Assembly (NCBI RefSeq): GCF_014284235.1
Contig: NZ_JACOGD010000009.1
Coordinates: 1-64,000 of the forward strand
Direction: 5' to 3'
Length of the DNA stretch: 64,000 bases
Source of the DNA: Cognatundibacterium curvum
Lineage (GTDB): Bacteria > Pseudomonadota > Gammaproteobacteria > Burkholderiales > Burkholderiaceae_D
Numbering within the stretch: the stretch's first letter is position 1; the number at the start of each line of letters is the position of its first letter. This document shows, one piece after another, positions 17,684-27,671 of the stretch. Made by a program: the position numbers and the translations under genes. Under the pieces are notes generated by a model. That model was given only the letters and a program-made list of their open reading frames with translations, did not search any database and was not told the origin of the DNA.

Positions 17684-19387
17684 ATGCAAGTTTGGAATCA
17701 GATTTACACGCCCTTAGGGAGCCTGGGTTTATCGGCGCTGGTCGCCAGTATTCCTATCCTGTTTTTCTTTGTGGCGCTGGCCGTGTTTCGTATCAAAGGT
17801 CATATCGCTGCCGCCATCACGCTGGCGCTGGCATTGGCCGTTGCGGTGTTTGAATATGGAATGCCGCTGACGCAGGCGCTGGCTGCGGCTGGCTATGGTT
17901 TTGCGTATGGTTTGTGGCCGATTGCATGGATCATTATCACTGCGGTGTTCCTGTACAAAATCGTCGTAAAAACCGGTCAGTTCGAAGTAATACGCGCCTC
18001 GGTGTTATCGATCACCGATGATCAGCGTTTGCAGATGCTGCTGATCGGTTTTTCGTTCGGTGCTTTTCTGGAGGGCGCTGCAGGCTTCGGTGCGCCAGTC
18101 GCGATTACCTCTGCCTTGCTGGTTGGTCTGGGTTTCAATCCGCTGTATGCAGCGGGTCTGTGCCTGATCGCTAATACTGCGCCGGTGGCATTTGGTGCGA
18201 TGGGGATACCGATTATCGTGGCAGGTCAGGTCACCGGGATTGATCCCTTCCTGATCGGTGCTACCGCTGGCCGTCAATTGCCTTTCCTGTCTGTATTCGT
18301 CCCATTCTGGCTGGTGTGGATGATGGATGGTTTTAAAGGTGTGCGTGAAACCTGGCCAGCCGCGCTGGTAGTGGGTGGCAGCTTTGCCGTGACCCAGTAT
18401 CTGACGTCGAATTTCATTGGTCCTGAATTACCAGACATTACTTCGGCACTGGTCAGCCTGATCAGCTTAACCGTGTTCCTGAAATACTGGAGCCCGGCCA
18501 GCGCGCGTCAGGTGCAGCATGTTGGTGGCGGCGCCGCAGCCTTGTCGCTGCAAGGTGGCGCAGCACAAGGCAATGCCGGCAGCACACGTGAACAGCGTCG
18601 TTCCCCGTATTCCACCGCACAGACTATCCGTGCCTGGGCACCGTTTGGACTGCTGACCCTGATCGTTACGATCTGGAGCCTGAAACCCTTCAAAGCCTTG
18701 TTTGCAGCGAATGGTGCACTGGCTGGCACTGTCTTGAAATTCCATGTGCCGTTTCTGGATCAGCTGGTGGTGAAGACTGCACCTATCGTCGCCAGCCCTA
18801 AACCGTATGAAGCCATACTCAAACTCGATCTGCTGTCCGCGGTCGGCACTGCTATCCTGCTGACGTCTATTCTGTCTGCCATCCTGTTGCGTCTCAAACC
18901 ACGTGATGCGGTGCTGGCATTCGCGGAAACTGTGCTTGAACTCAAGCGTCCGGTCTTGTCCATCGGCCTGGTATTAGGTTTTGCGTTTGTTGCTAATTAT
19001 TCCGGCATGTCGTCGACGCTGGCGCTGCTGTTGGCAGGTACCGGTGTGGCGTTTCCTTTCTTCTCGCCTTTCCTGGGCTGGCTGGGTGTATTCCTAACTG
19101 GTTCGGATACCTCGTCGAACGCTTTGTTCTGCTCGCTGCAAAACACCACAGCTACCCAGATCGATGTGTCCAATACCTTGCTGGTTGCTGCGAATACGAC
19201 TGGCGGTGTGACTGGCAAAATGATTTCACCGCAATCCATCGCGGTGGCCTGCGCTGCAACCGGACTGGTGAACCGGGAGTCAGAATTATTCCGCTTCACG
19301 CTCAAGCATAGTCTGTTCTTTGCCTGCGTAATCGGCATCATGACTTGCATACAGGCCTATCTGATACCGTGGACTATTCCACACTGA
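17684..19387 (+). CDS. lctP: L-lactate permease
   Basis: A 567-residue inner-membrane lactate transporter of the LctP/LldP family with about 12-14 hydrophobic segments. Family motifs are [22 protein letters not shown] and [15 protein letters not shown], plus a [20 protein letters not shown] stretch near the end. GGAGGAGACC immediately upstream of ATG 17684 is a very strong ribosome site. It lies 71 bp after lutB without an intervening terminator, so it is part of the lactate operon, which ends at the terminator at 19409-19447. Confidence 0.94.
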   Translation: MQVWNQIYTPLGSLGLSALVASIPILFFFVALAVFRIKGHIAAAITLALALAVAVFEYGMPLTQALAAAGYGFAYGLWPIAWIIITAVFLYKIVVKTGQFEVIRASVLSITDDQRLQMLLIGFSFGAFLEGAAGFGAPVAITSALLVGLGFNPLYAAGLCLIANTAPVAFGAMGIPIIVAGQVTGIDPFLIGATAGRQLPFLSVFVPFWLVWMMDGFKGVRETWPAALVVGGSFAVTQYLTSNFIGPELPDITSALVSLISLTVFLKYWSPASARQVQHVGGGAAALSLQGGAAQGNAGSTREQRRSPYSTAQTIRAWAPFGLLTLIVTIWSLKPFKALFAANGALAGTVLKFHVPFLDQLVVKTAPIVASPKPYEAILKLDLLSAVGTAILLTSILSAILLRLKPRDAVLAFAETVLELKRPVLSIGLVLGFAFVANYSGMSSTLALLLAGTGVAFPFFSPFLGWLGVFLTGSDTSSNALFCSLQNTTATQIDVSNTLLVAANTTGGVTGKMISPQSIAVACAATGLVNRESELFRFTLKHSLFFACVIGIMTCIQAYLIPWTIPH

Positions 19388-19408
19388 TTTTGATAGATTG
19401 AATAGAGA

Positions 19409-19447
19409 AAACCCGCTGCTATGTTTACTGACAGCGGGTTTTTTTTA
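19409..19447 (+). terminator. Rho-independent terminator of lutACB-lctP
   Basis: AAACCCGCTG/CAGCGGGTTT arms (19409-19418 and 19432-19441) are followed by a run of eight T residues. Confidence 0.92.
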
Positions 19448-19518
19448 GTGCCTGGCGGATCGCAGACGCAAAAACGGCACCCGCAGGTGCCGTTCAGAGC
19501 AGAGCGTTGGCGTCTGTT

Positions 19519-20214
19519 TTACATGCCTAAAGACTTGAGCAATTCATCGTTATCATCGCTTGCGGCTGGCTCAGCAGCCGGCGCGGCATTGGCGTCCTGG
19601 CCTGATTGCTCGAAGTCCAGCAGTGCATCCGGATCCGGTATTTCATGCGCATCGAAATCATGCAGCTTGATGAATTCGGTACGGTCTATCGCCAGTTCCA
19701 GATAGAAGATATTATTTTTCTCAGTGAAGAAGGAGACGCGGCGCAGTTCCGGCCTGTCCAGCGGGGTATCCACACTCAACATGACCTGTTTGGTCAGCAC
19801 CAGCATTTTCGGCTGATTTTGCGTGATATTGGTTTGCAGTTCACGACGTATCTTGCCGGTGAAATCACCCACGATCTGATTCATGAGTTCGCCCAGAATA
19901 TTCGCGACTTCATCGGAAGTGAATGAGGTGGCCAGTTCCGATTTAGGCATGCCCATATTGAGCATGTATTTTTCATAGATTTCCAAGGCAGTCTCGCCGT
20001 TGAAATTCAACACGACCAGCCCTGAAAAACCGCCATCAAACAGTACAAAACAGCCGATGTCCGGCTTCAGACCGATCTTGGTAATACGCTGCACCATCGC
20101 GGAATAATGCACCTTGCTATGTGTCGCCACATTCAGAACGCGGATCACCGAGTTACACAAACTCGCCAGTAAATCCTCTGTTCCGTAGACGACACCCGTT
20201 TCTTCCGAGACCAT
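19519..20214 (-). CDS. CheX-like DUF3334 family protein
   Basis: A 231-residue cytoplasmic protein. The ATG at 20214 is chosen over one at 20229 because AAGGAG sits at ideal distance before it. The sequence (DIGCFVLFDGGFSGLVVLNF, then ANILGELMNQIVGDFTGKI) matches the DUF3334 family, which has the CheX/CheC-phosphatase-like fold; the E-x2-N pattern in GELMNQIVGDF resembles the CheX/CheC catalytic helix. A low-complexity Ala/Pro linker leads to an acidic C-terminal tail DDNDELLKSLGM. No chemotaxis genes are nearby, so its response-regulator partner, if any, is unknown. Confidence 0.72.
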   Translation of the reverse strand: MVSEETGVVYGTEDLLASLCNSVIRVLNVATHSKVHYSAMVQRITKIGLKPDIGCFVLFDGGFSGLVVLNFNGETALEIYEKYMLNMGMPKSELATSFTSDEVANILGELMNQIVGDFTGKIRRELQTNITQNQPKMLVLTKQVMLSVDTPLDRPELRRVSFFTEKNNIFYLELAIDRTEFIKLHDFDAHEIPDPDALLDFEQSGQDANAAPAAEPAASDDNDELLKSLGM

Positions 20215-21051
20215 GGTTAACTCCTTCATTTATTGCCTAAAAATAATCACGTCGTTCAAAATACACACAAATGTCCGGTTACCGTGTCACCAAACCGGTA
20301 CAGACTGTGCGAATTCGTGATGGACGGTCGTGATATTGATGCTTTCAGTTGGGGATGGCGATTTTTCTCAATGATATTCAGATTGCGTGCTTAGGCAATT
20401 CATGTCGCTTTGTATTTGGCTATGCGTAATTTGAAATCTTGTCCCAGAAAAATACTTTCATCCAGATACAGGAAGAATACTGAACGAACGCTGCTGCGTC
20501 CACTTGTTTAAGCCGCCAGCGCTCAAATGGCGCAGCAGATGCCTGCTTAGCGGGTTTTTGGGTTGCCAAATAGCAACCAACACCTGTGATCTGTGATGAG
20601 GTGCATACAGCCTGACTTTCGAATGGCGAACAATCCAATGGTGTCACATCATTGGCGAGCGATCAACCAGGACATTGTTAGATTTTGCATGAAAGTGCAG
20701 GCGCCGAACTTTGGACCGCGAGTTTTTCGACTGACATATAAACACATCTTGCTAAGTATGTTCATTTAAGCGATCTGAATTGCTGGGTTCGACTGCCGGA
20801 ATAATGTAATAAATTATTTATATAGCAATTTTATGGTTTTCAATGCATCGCTTATGTTGCGGAATAGGGACGTATTTGTAACGTTAATGTAATAATTTAT
20901 ATCGAATTGCTTACAAAAGTATCTTTTTTTACGGGTCTTATGGCTAATATAGCCATGAGTGAAAATTTTTTTACCAAGTTTGGATTGCTTGCTTGCTTTG
21001 TGAAAACTAATCGCTCAAATTTTCATCAATTCTCTGGATAACATTAATTAT
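20215..21051. other. Long non-coding gap upstream of the RCC1 lipoprotein
   Basis: About 840 bp. The right 300 bp are strongly AT-rich, as expected for a promoter zone. A perfect inverted repeat ATGGCTA-ATA-TAGCCAT lies at 20940-20956, about 95 bp before the lipoprotein start. A minus-strand frame at 20420-20647 has no ribosome site or family resemblance and is not called. Confidence 0.5.
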
Positions 21052-22695
21052 ATGAGACACTATAAATCCATTTTATTAACCTCGACCGTAGGGATGATGG
21101 TTGCAGGTTGCGGGGGCGATTCCTCTCAGGGCGAAGTTGTGCCTCAGCCTCAACCTAAGGCTGAAGTCAATATCGACGTATTCGGCGCCAGGGGCAGCAC
21201 CTTAACTGCGGTTATCAATAGCAGTAACTGCTTAACTGCACCAACAGTCAGCTGGGCTACCGCGGGTGGCGTGAAGCTCGGTAGCGGGCTCAGCATACAA
21301 GATACGCAACCCGATGCAGCAGTGGTAGCGACCGCCAGCTGCAATGATGTGACTGCTTCACAAACCTTGGCGGCTAACTCTGTCTTCAGCTCCGCTGCAG
21401 CGTTTGCAGTCCTGAAATCTGGAAGCCCGATTGCCTGGGGCAATCCGGTCTGGGGTGCGGGTAGTGCATTGTCCGCCACCATCACCAACGTTTCTCAGCT
21501 TTATCCTTCTGAGCGTGGATTTGCCGCTATTTTGCCTGATGCAACGGTGAAAGCATGGGGAAGTAGCTTTGTCGGTATTGCAGATCCAAAACTCGCCTAT
21601 CCAGCCACCGGGGCAATTGCGACCGATCCTCTGACTGATGTTGCCTCGATTATTCCGGGTAAAGTCGCTTACTTTGCAGTAAAAAAAGATGGCACAGTAG
21701 CCGCATGGGGACGTGCCCGTGGCATGAAGGATCCTGATGTATTGATGGTCAATCAAACCTTGGGTTTCAGTCCTGCCGTAAAAGCTGCCATGAAAGACGT
21801 ACAGACTATCGTCAGTAATGAGGGCTCTTATGCTGCCCTGAAAAAAGATGGTACGGTCGTTACTTTCGGTAAACAAAGTACTGGAGGAGATTCCAGTTAT
21901 GTGACTGCTATCCTGAAAGATGTTACACAAATTGTAGGTGGCAATTACGACTTCCTGGCGCTGCGTAAAGATGGCACAGTGGTCAACTGGGGATACGGTT
22001 ACGGACATACCGGAGACGACCAGTCGGTACCCGTTCCTGAAGTAACAGGGGCGGCCAGATTATTCATGAACGGTTATGCAGGCGTCGCGGTTGATGCTAA
22101 AAAAGCTGCGACCGCGTTTGGTTATGTCGGTGAAGTAGATTCCGCAGACGCCAGTTCAGTGGCTAAGTTACTCGTTAATGTCGCGCAGGTTTATTCGACC
22201 AATACTGCGTTCGCTGCCCTGAAAGAAGATGGCTCAGTCGTCGCCTGGGGCGACGCTATCCGTATGAATGACAGCCTGAATAAAGTTCAGTCCTCACTGG
22301 TCAATGTGAAGTCGATCGTGAATTCTGAGTACGCATTCGCAGCATTGAAACAAGATGGCAGCGTTGTTACCTGGGGTGATCCGCAAAATGGTGGTGACAG
22401 CTCAGCAGTGACGGCGCGTCTGACTAAAGTCGTGGCCATCACAGCTAACAAATATGCATTCGCTGCATTGAAATCTGACGGTACCGTCGTGACCTGGGGT
22501 ATGGGCAGTAAAGGTGGCGACAGTGCAGATGTGGCCGCAAAGCTGGTCAATATTCGCGCCATTTATGCGACACCTTATGGTGCATTTCTGGCGGTAGCTA
22601 AAGACGGCTCTTACGTGACGTGGGGAGATGCCTGGGCGGGTGGTGATAGTAGTTCTGTCATCGCCAACCTTACCAAAATCCCATTTAGCAACTAA
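21052..22695 (+). CDS. RCC1-like repeat lipoprotein
   Basis: A 547-residue exported lipoprotein. The signal sequence ends in a lipobox (MMVAGC, lipidated Cys about residue 20) followed by GGDSS and a Pro/Gln linker. After an Ig-like region (about 38-110) come about ten degenerate RCC1/ATS1-type repeats of roughly 40 residues, each built on AFAALKxDGSVVTWG and often followed by GGDSSxV. These would form one or more beta-propellers on the cell surface or in the periplasm. The ribosome site is weak (GGATAA). It is 41 bp upstream of a secreted subtilase on the same strand, which suggests that they act together. Binding partner unknown. Confidence 0.82.
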   Translation: MRHYKSILLTSTVGMMVAGCGGDSSQGEVVPQPQPKAEVNIDVFGARGSTLTAVINSSNCLTAPTVSWATAGGVKLGSGLSIQDTQPDAAVVATASCNDVTASQTLAANSVFSSAAAFAVLKSGSPIAWGNPVWGAGSALSATITNVSQLYPSERGFAAILPDATVKAWGSSFVGIADPKLAYPATGAIATDPLTDVASIIPGKVAYFAVKKDGTVAAWGRARGMKDPDVLMVNQTLGFSPAVKAAMKDVQTIVSNEGSYAALKKDGTVVTFGKQSTGGDSSYVTAILKDVTQIVGGNYDFLALRKDGTVVNWGYGYGHTGDDQSVPVPEVTGAARLFMNGYAGVAVDAKKAATAFGYVGEVDSADASSVAKLLVNVAQVYSTNTAFAALKEDGSVVAWGDAIRMNDSLNKVQSSLVNVKSIVNSEYAFAALKQDGSVVTWGDPQNGGDSSAVTARLTKVVAITANKYAFAALKSDGTVVTWGMGSKGGDSADVAAKLVNIRAIYATPYGAFLAVAKDGSYVTWGDAWAGGDSSSVIANLTKIPFSN

Positions 22696-22736
22696 TGCTG
22701 AATGCTCACGGAATGTAGACCCTGGAGACTCAATTT

Positions 22737-24278
22737 ATGAAATTAATACTCAAAAAATCGGCATTTATCATTGCCGCCGCATTCAGTGCGGTTCTGGTAT
22801 CTGGCACAACAACAGCGAATGTAACGACACCAGGCAAGGCCCGCGCAAACAGCCAACCGTCAGTGCAGGAAGAGTATCTGGATCAGATTATTGTGAAATA
22901 TCGCAATGACCGTTTCAACGCAGAAGCGTATGCATCCTCCAAAGGCGTACGCAATGAATTGCTGAATTTGCAGGCCCAGCGCTTGTCCAGATTGCAGCAG
23001 GCTACGGCCAGCTCTGGTATGGCGTTTGAAATAAAACGGCAGTTAGCAACCGGTGCCTGGGTTTATAAGGCAAGCGGCAATCTCACAACTTCTCAGTTGC
23101 TGGCGTTGGCCAAGAAGATTGCTGCAAGTGACAGTTCGGTTGAATATGCAGAGCCGGATTACATCATGCACCGTCTTGCTGTCCCGACTGATCCATCCTA
23201 TGCAAGCAAGCAGTGGGATATGCAGGAATCAAGTAAGCAGCCTGGTGGACTGAACGCACCGGCAGCATGGGATGTCACGCTGGGGCAAGGTATTGTGGTT
23301 GCAGTTGCTGATACAGGCTATGTTCCGCATGAAGATCTGACGGCAAATCTGATTCCTGCACAAGGTGGTCAGGCTGGACAATATGGCTACAACTTTATCT
23401 CCAGTTATGTGACTGCGCGTTTGCCTAAACCAGCCAGTGGAAACTCAGTGCGTGGGCCGGACGCGCTGGATATGGGGGATTGGGTAGATGCTAATTCCTC
23501 CTGCTTTAAATCGTCTGGTGCAGATGACAGTTCCTGGCACGGCACTCATGTGGCTGGAACGATAGCTGCGGCCGCCAATAATGGCAAAGGCATTACCGGT
23601 GTTGCACCGATGGCGAAAGTGTTGCCTTTGCGCGTACTGGGTCAATGTGGTGGCAGTACCTCAGATATTTCTGATGCCGTTGCGTGGTCTGCCGGACTGA
23701 CCGTGCCTAACATGCCAGTCAATGCCAATAAAGCCAATGTGATCAATTTGTCGCTGGGCGGGATACATGCCTGCAGCAAAACCACAGCCGCTGCCTACAA
23801 AGCAGCAATGGATGCGGGAACTATCGTGGTGATCGCAGCAGGTAATGAAGCAATTGATGCCAAGCTGTCCAGCCCGGCGAATTGCCCTGGCGTAATCACT
23901 GTTGCATCGACTGATATCAATGGCGCGCGTGCTTCCTACTCCAACTACGGCGGCACAGTGACGGTTGCTGCTCCTGGTGGTGGCTTTACTAAAGCGGAAG
24001 ATATCATTTTCTCGACGCTGCCAACTGGAAAAACCAGTTATACGGCGATGTCTGCTGCTGAAGTCAATGCCTATGGCGGCATGGCGGGTACTTCGCAGGC
24101 AACACCGCACGTTGCTGGTGTGGTTGCACTGATGCTTTCTGTGAATCCTAAGCTGACTCAGGCACAGGTCAAAGATCTCTTGATCAAGACCTCGCGCCGT
24201 CCGCCAGCTAACTGCCCGGCTTGTGGTGGCGGTATTGTCGATGCAGCAGCAGCAGTGAATGCAGCTAAAGCTAAATAA
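22737..24278 (+). CDS. Secreted S8 family serine protease (subtilase)
   Basis: A 513-residue exported subtilisin-like protease. A signal peptide covers about 1-27; an inhibitor-I9-like propeptide covers about 45-145 (EEYLDQIIVKY, ending EYAEPDYIMHR). The catalytic triad is visible: VAVADTGY (D192), HGTHVAGT (H268) and GTSQATPHVAG (S453). Paired cysteines (CFKSS, GQCGG, HACSK, ANCPG, NCPACGG) point to disulfides in the mature enzyme. It ends directly after the catalytic domain, with no C-terminal extension. It probably shares a transcript with the RCC1 lipoprotein and ends at the terminator at 24328-24357. Confidence 0.92.
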   Translation: MKLILKKSAFIIAAAFSAVLVSGTTTANVTTPGKARANSQPSVQEEYLDQIIVKYRNDRFNAEAYASSKGVRNELLNLQAQRLSRLQQATASSGMAFEIKRQLATGAWVYKASGNLTTSQLLALAKKIAASDSSVEYAEPDYIMHRLAVPTDPSYASKQWDMQESSKQPGGLNAPAAWDVTLGQGIVVAVADTGYVPHEDLTANLIPAQGGQAGQYGYNFISSYVTARLPKPASGNSVRGPDALDMGDWVDANSSCFKSSGADDSSWHGTHVAGTIAAAANNGKGITGVAPMAKVLPLRVLGQCGGSTSDISDAVAWSAGLTVPNMPVNANKANVINLSLGGIHACSKTTAAAYKAAMDAGTIVVIAAGNEAIDAKLSSPANCPGVITVASTDINGARASYSNYGGTVTVAAPGGGFTKAEDIIFSTLPTGKTSYTAMSAAEVNAYGGMAGTSQATPHVAGVVALMLSVNPKLTQAQVKDLLIKTSRRPPANCPACGGGIVDAAAAVNAAKAK

Positions 24279-24327
24279 CTAGCCGTGTAAACAAAAGCTG
24301 CTCACACGAAAGCAGCGCAAACGAATT

Positions 24328-24357
24328 AACCCCGGGAAGTTTTTCCGGGGTTTTTTT
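24328..24357 (+). terminator. Rho-independent terminator after the subtilase
   Basis: AACCCCGG/CCGGGGTT arms at 24328-24335 and 24345-24352, followed by a T-run. Confidence 0.9.
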
Positions 24358-24474
24358 ATGCTGAAAATCTGAGTGATAACATTGATGCAGATGGATATTG
24401 CCAAGGTGAGATCTGCTTAGCTTTGAAGGCGTACAGTCCTTTGAAATTCAAGCTGGTGATATTTTTTGCTGAGG

Positions 24475-24515
24475 AAAAAGCAAAAGCCCTTTGATTCTTG
24501 AAAATCAAAGGGCTT
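24475..24515 (-). terminator. Terminator of tRNA-Met (minus strand)
   Basis: AAGCCCTTTGATT/AATCAAAGGGCTT, a 13-bp stem at 24484-24515, followed on the minus strand by TTGCTTTTT. It lies eight bases beyond the tRNA 3' end. Confidence 0.88.
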
Positions 24516-24522
24516 AGCATTC

Positions 24523-24599
24523 TGGTGGTGATAGGTGGACTTGAACCACCGACCCCAGCATTATGAGTGCTGTGCTCTAACCAGCTGAGCTATATCACC
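24523..24599 (-). tRNA. tRNA-Met (anticodon CAT), elongator type
   Basis: A 77-nt cloverleaf with encoded CCA. The acceptor stem is GGTGATA/TATCACC, the D-arm contains AGCTCAGCTGGTTAGAGC, the anticodon loop is CTCATAA with CAT at plus-strand positions 24563-24565, and the T-arm reads GGTGGTTCAAGTCCACC. The acceptor begins with a normal G-C pair, which argues against initiator tRNA; a tRNA-Ile with a modified CAT anticodon cannot be fully excluded. It lies 36 bp downstream of miaA on the same strand. Confidence 0.92.
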
Positions 24600-24635
24600 G
24601 AAAGACCGACATTATGGGCAGTTTCGACGACCTTG

Positions 24636-25577
24636 TCAAGCGTCGTTCAGATATTTATAGGTGGTGTCGAGTATGCTGAGCAGTGGGCGCGCGCTCAGGC
24701 AGTCGATCACGTGGCGCTCAGGCATGGAGCGTAGCCAGGTGATCTGGCGCTTTGCCAACTGGCGGGTGGCGATGATGCCGCGTTCACGCATTTCTTCGTA
24801 ACTGCATTGCTGATTCAGATAATCCCAGGCCTGGCGATAACCGACGCAGCGGATAGATGGCAGGTCGGCGTGCAGTTCTGGTCTTTGTTTTAAGGCGCGT
24901 ACTTCATCCAGAAAGCCTTGTTCCAGCATCAGATCAAAGCGGCGTGCGATACGCTGATGTAGAACCGAGCGTTCGCTCGGTTCCAGCGAAATAGACAACA
25001 TAGGAAAGTCCGGGCCGCTGCGTACTTGTTTAGCCAGCAGTGCCGACATGGCCTGGCCAGTCAGATGGTAGATTTCCAGTGCGCGTTGTATGCGCTGGCT
25101 GTCATTTGGCGCCAGTCGTGCTGCGGTATCCGGATCGACTTGCGCCAGGCGCGCATGCAAGCCGGGGACACCTATGCGTTCGGCTTCTGCATCAAGTTCA
25201 GCACGCAGCGCTGCATCGGCTGCGGGCAGTTCATCGAGTCCGTGTTTGAGTGCATTGAAATACATCATGGTGCCGCCCACCAGCAAGGGCAGTTTGCCGC
25301 GGCTTTGTATATCCTGAACTAAGCGCGCTGCGTCTTTACGAAAGCTGGCGACCGAATAACTGTCTGCCGCATCGATGATGTCGATCAGGTGATGCGGTAC
25401 CGCTGCCAGTTCTTCGGCGCTGGGCTTGGCGGTGCCTATATTCATATCGCGATATACCAGTGCAGAATCAACCGAAATGATTTCGGCTGGCAGATGGCGC
25501 GCGATTTCCAGTGCTGCAGCCGTTTTACCGGATGCGGTCGGGCCCATAATCGCGATGGCTTTATTGGTTAACTTCAT
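24636..25577 (-). CDS. miaA: tRNA dimethylallyltransferase MiaA
   Basis: A 313-residue enzyme that adds the dimethylallyl group to N6 of A37 in tRNAs reading UNN codons. The P-loop [15 protein letters not shown] is at about 12-26, [16 protein letters not shown] at about 37-52, and [12 protein letters not shown] and [12 protein letters not shown] near the C-terminus are family hallmarks. It lies 72 bp downstream of mutL on the same strand, a widely conserved pairing, and is followed by tRNA-Met and a terminator. Confidence 0.95.
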   Translation of the reverse strand: MKLTNKAIAIMGPTASGKTAAALEIARHLPAEIISVDSALVYRDMNIGTAKPSAEELAAVPHHLIDIIDAADSYSVASFRKDAARLVQDIQSRGKLPLLVGGTMMYFNALKHGLDELPAADAALRAELDAEAERIGVPGLHARLAQVDPDTAARLAPNDSQRIQRALEIYHLTGQAMSALLAKQVRSGPDFPMLSISLEPSERSVLHQRIARRFDLMLEQGFLDEVRALKQRPELHADLPSIRCVGYRQAWDYLNQQCSYEEMRERGIIATRQLAKRQITWLRSMPERHVIDCLSARPLLSILDTTYKYLNDA

Positions 25578-25649
25578 GTATTTCTTACTTTCTTGAGGCA
25601 GCGCAGCTGCTTACTACATACAGCGGGCAGCCAGTTCTGCAAGCGTGGC

Positions 25650-27557
25650 TTACTGGCCGCGCAGGAACATTTTATCCAGGTCTTGCAGCCCCAGCTGCAC
25701 CCAGGTTGGCCGTCCGTGATTACATTGATCGGCGCGCTCGGTTTGTTCCATCTGGCGCAGCAGTGCATTCATTTCCGGGATAGTCAGGCTGCGGTTGGCC
25801 CTGACTGCAGTATGGCAAGCCAGTGTGCCCAGCAATTCATTACGACGGTCTATCAGTACGCGTGAGCCGCCAAATTCCCTCACATCACGCAGTACATCTC
25901 GCGCCAGCGACTGGGCATCGGCATTTTTCAGCAAGGCCGGTACCGCGCGTACTGCCAGTGTGGTCGGCGAAATCGCAGTCATATCAAAGCCCAGGGTTTT
26001 CAGGGTGTGCTGATGCTCTTCCACTGTTGCGACTTCAATGGTATCGGCATAAAACGTCACCGGTATTAGCAATGCCTGTACCGGCATACTGTCTTCATCG
26101 AGTGCATTTTTCAATTGCTCATACAGGATGCGTTCATGCGCGGCATGCATATCGACCAGCACCAGGCCTTTGGTGTTTTGCGCCAGTACATACACGCCGT
26201 GTAACTGCGCCAACGCAAAGCCCAGCGGATTTTCATCAGCAGGTAATTCACGTGCTGGCAGCGTGGCAGGGTGGGGCTCAGATACTGCAGCGGTCTCAGG
26301 TGCCTGAAATAGGGCGCCATAGCGCGCCAGATTTTGCGAGATACCGCCTTGTGCTGCGGGTCGTGGCCAGGCTGCTGGGTAGGAAGAGCCAGCACCGGTA
26401 TAGCCGGGCGTACTGCCAGCATAGGGCGAGGCGGCTGCAAATTCCTTGGCAAAGCTGCCTTGCTCGCCGGCGACCCAGGGCATGGATTTCCCGGCCAGTA
26501 CTGCAGTTGCACTGGCTGCAGTGGCTGGCGCTGGCACGGTGCCGAAGGCGGTTGCGGAGGTCTGTGCCAAGGCGCGCTGTACCGCATGGAATACAAATTG
26601 GTGGACCGCGCGGCTGTCGCGGAAACGCACTTCAATTTTTGATGGATGTACATTCACATCGACCAGCGCCGGGTCCAGATCCAGTGCCAGCACGTAGGAA
26701 GGATAGCGGTCGCCGTGCAGAACATCCTGATAAGCGGCGCGCACCGCATGGGTCAGCAGCTTGTCACGTACAAAACGGCCATTCACATAAAAAAACTGCG
26801 CATCTGCACGGCCTTTGGAAGCAGTCGGCAAACCGACAAAACCATGCAGCCGTAGGGGGCCGGCGCTTTCATCCAATGGCAGCCGCGCGCCTGCAAAATT
26901 CTCGCCGAGGATTTGCGCGCTGCGTTTGTCGATTGCGCTCACATTCCAGTGATCGACCGCTTTGCCATTATGACTTAGTGAGAAAGACACATCTGGCCGC
27001 GCCAGTGCTATGCGGCGCACCACTTCGGCGCAATGGCCGAATTCAGTCTGTTCGGACTTCAGGAATTTACGCCGTGCCGGAGTGTTGTAGTACAGATCCT
27101 GCACATCGACTGTCGTACCGGGCGCGCCGGAAGCGGGTGAAATCTGTCCATTTTCAATTTGCCAGGCATGCGCCGCATCGGCTGTGCGCGTGGTCAGCGT
27201 CAGTAAGGATACCGAGGCGATCGAAGCCAGTGCTTCACCACGGAAGCCCAGCGTCGCGACATTTTCCAGCTCCGTCAGCGAAGAGATCTTAGAGGTCGCA
27301 TGACGCGCCACTGCCAGTGGCAGCTGCTCGGGCGGGATGCCGCGTCCATTGTCTGTGATGGCGATGCGTTTCACACCGCCTTCTTCCAGCCGGATATGGA
27401 TATTGCTGGCACCCGCATCAAGCGCGTTTTCCAGCACTTCTTTGACGACAGCGGAAGGGCGTTCCACCACTTCACCCGCAGCAATCTGCGAAATCAGGTG
27501 GTCGGGCAGCGCCTGGATAGGCCGGACAGACGGAGGGGAGGGAGTATGTGCATTCAT
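25650..27557 (-). CDS. mutL: DNA mismatch repair protein MutL
   Basis: A 635-residue MutL. The frame is open to 27626, but the ATG at 27557 gives the expected N-terminus before IQALPDHLISQIAAGEVVERP. The ribosome site there (AGGA) is directly adjacent to the ATG, so the exact start is not certain. The GHKL ATPase is intact (NALDAGA, DNGRGI, GFRGEALASI). After a long Ala/Pro linker the C-terminal dimerisation domain holds DMHAAHERILYE (from about residue 469), the metal-dependent endonuclease motif, plus ACHTAVRA and CNHGRPTW. It should therefore nick DNA itself, as expected in bacteria without MutH. No function is assigned to the 489-codon plus-strand frame opposite. Confidence 0.94.
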   Translation of the reverse strand: MNAHTPSPPSVRPIQALPDHLISQIAAGEVVERPSAVVKEVLENALDAGASNIHIRLEEGGVKRIAITDNGRGIPPEQLPLAVARHATSKISSLTELENVATLGFRGEALASIASVSLLTLTTRTADAAHAWQIENGQISPASGAPGTTVDVQDLYYNTPARRKFLKSEQTEFGHCAEVVRRIALARPDVSFSLSHNGKAVDHWNVSAIDKRSAQILGENFAGARLPLDESAGPLRLHGFVGLPTASKGRADAQFFYVNGRFVRDKLLTHAVRAAYQDVLHGDRYPSYVLALDLDPALVDVNVHPSKIEVRFRDSRAVHQFVFHAVQRALAQTSATAFGTVPAPATAASATAVLAGKSMPWVAGEQGSFAKEFAAASPYAGSTPGYTGAGSSYPAAWPRPAAQGGISQNLARYGALFQAPETAAVSEPHPATLPARELPADENPLGFALAQLHGVYVLAQNTKGLVLVDMHAAHERILYEQLKNALDEDSMPVQALLIPVTFYADTIEVATVEEHQHTLKTLGFDMTAISPTTLAVRAVPALLKNADAQSLARDVLRDVREFGGSRVLIDRRNELLGTLACHTAVRANRSLTIPEMNALLRQMEQTERADQCNHGRPTWVQLGLQDLDKMFLRGQ

Positions 27558-27671
27558 TCCTGCGATTATACCTTTGCTGAGCGGCCTTGCCTTCCATTCT
27601 GGCATGCTTTCAGCCTTGCGCGGCATGCGCCTTAGTGTATGATTGCGGCGGTTTCCTTACTTGAGGTGAAA

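Noticed and set aside
20420..20647. A 75-codon minus-strand frame upstream of the RCC1 gene
   Set aside because: No ribosome site or recognisable motif; it lies in a promoter-like gap.
24523..24599. tRNA-Met as an integration site of a genomic island
   Set aside because: No integrase is adjacent and I see no direct repeat of the tRNA 3' end nearby; flanking genes are housekeeping.
25823..27292. A 489-codon plus-strand open frame opposite mutL
   Set aside because: MutL is unmistakable on the other strand; the antisense product is Arg/His/Pro-rich with no known domain.
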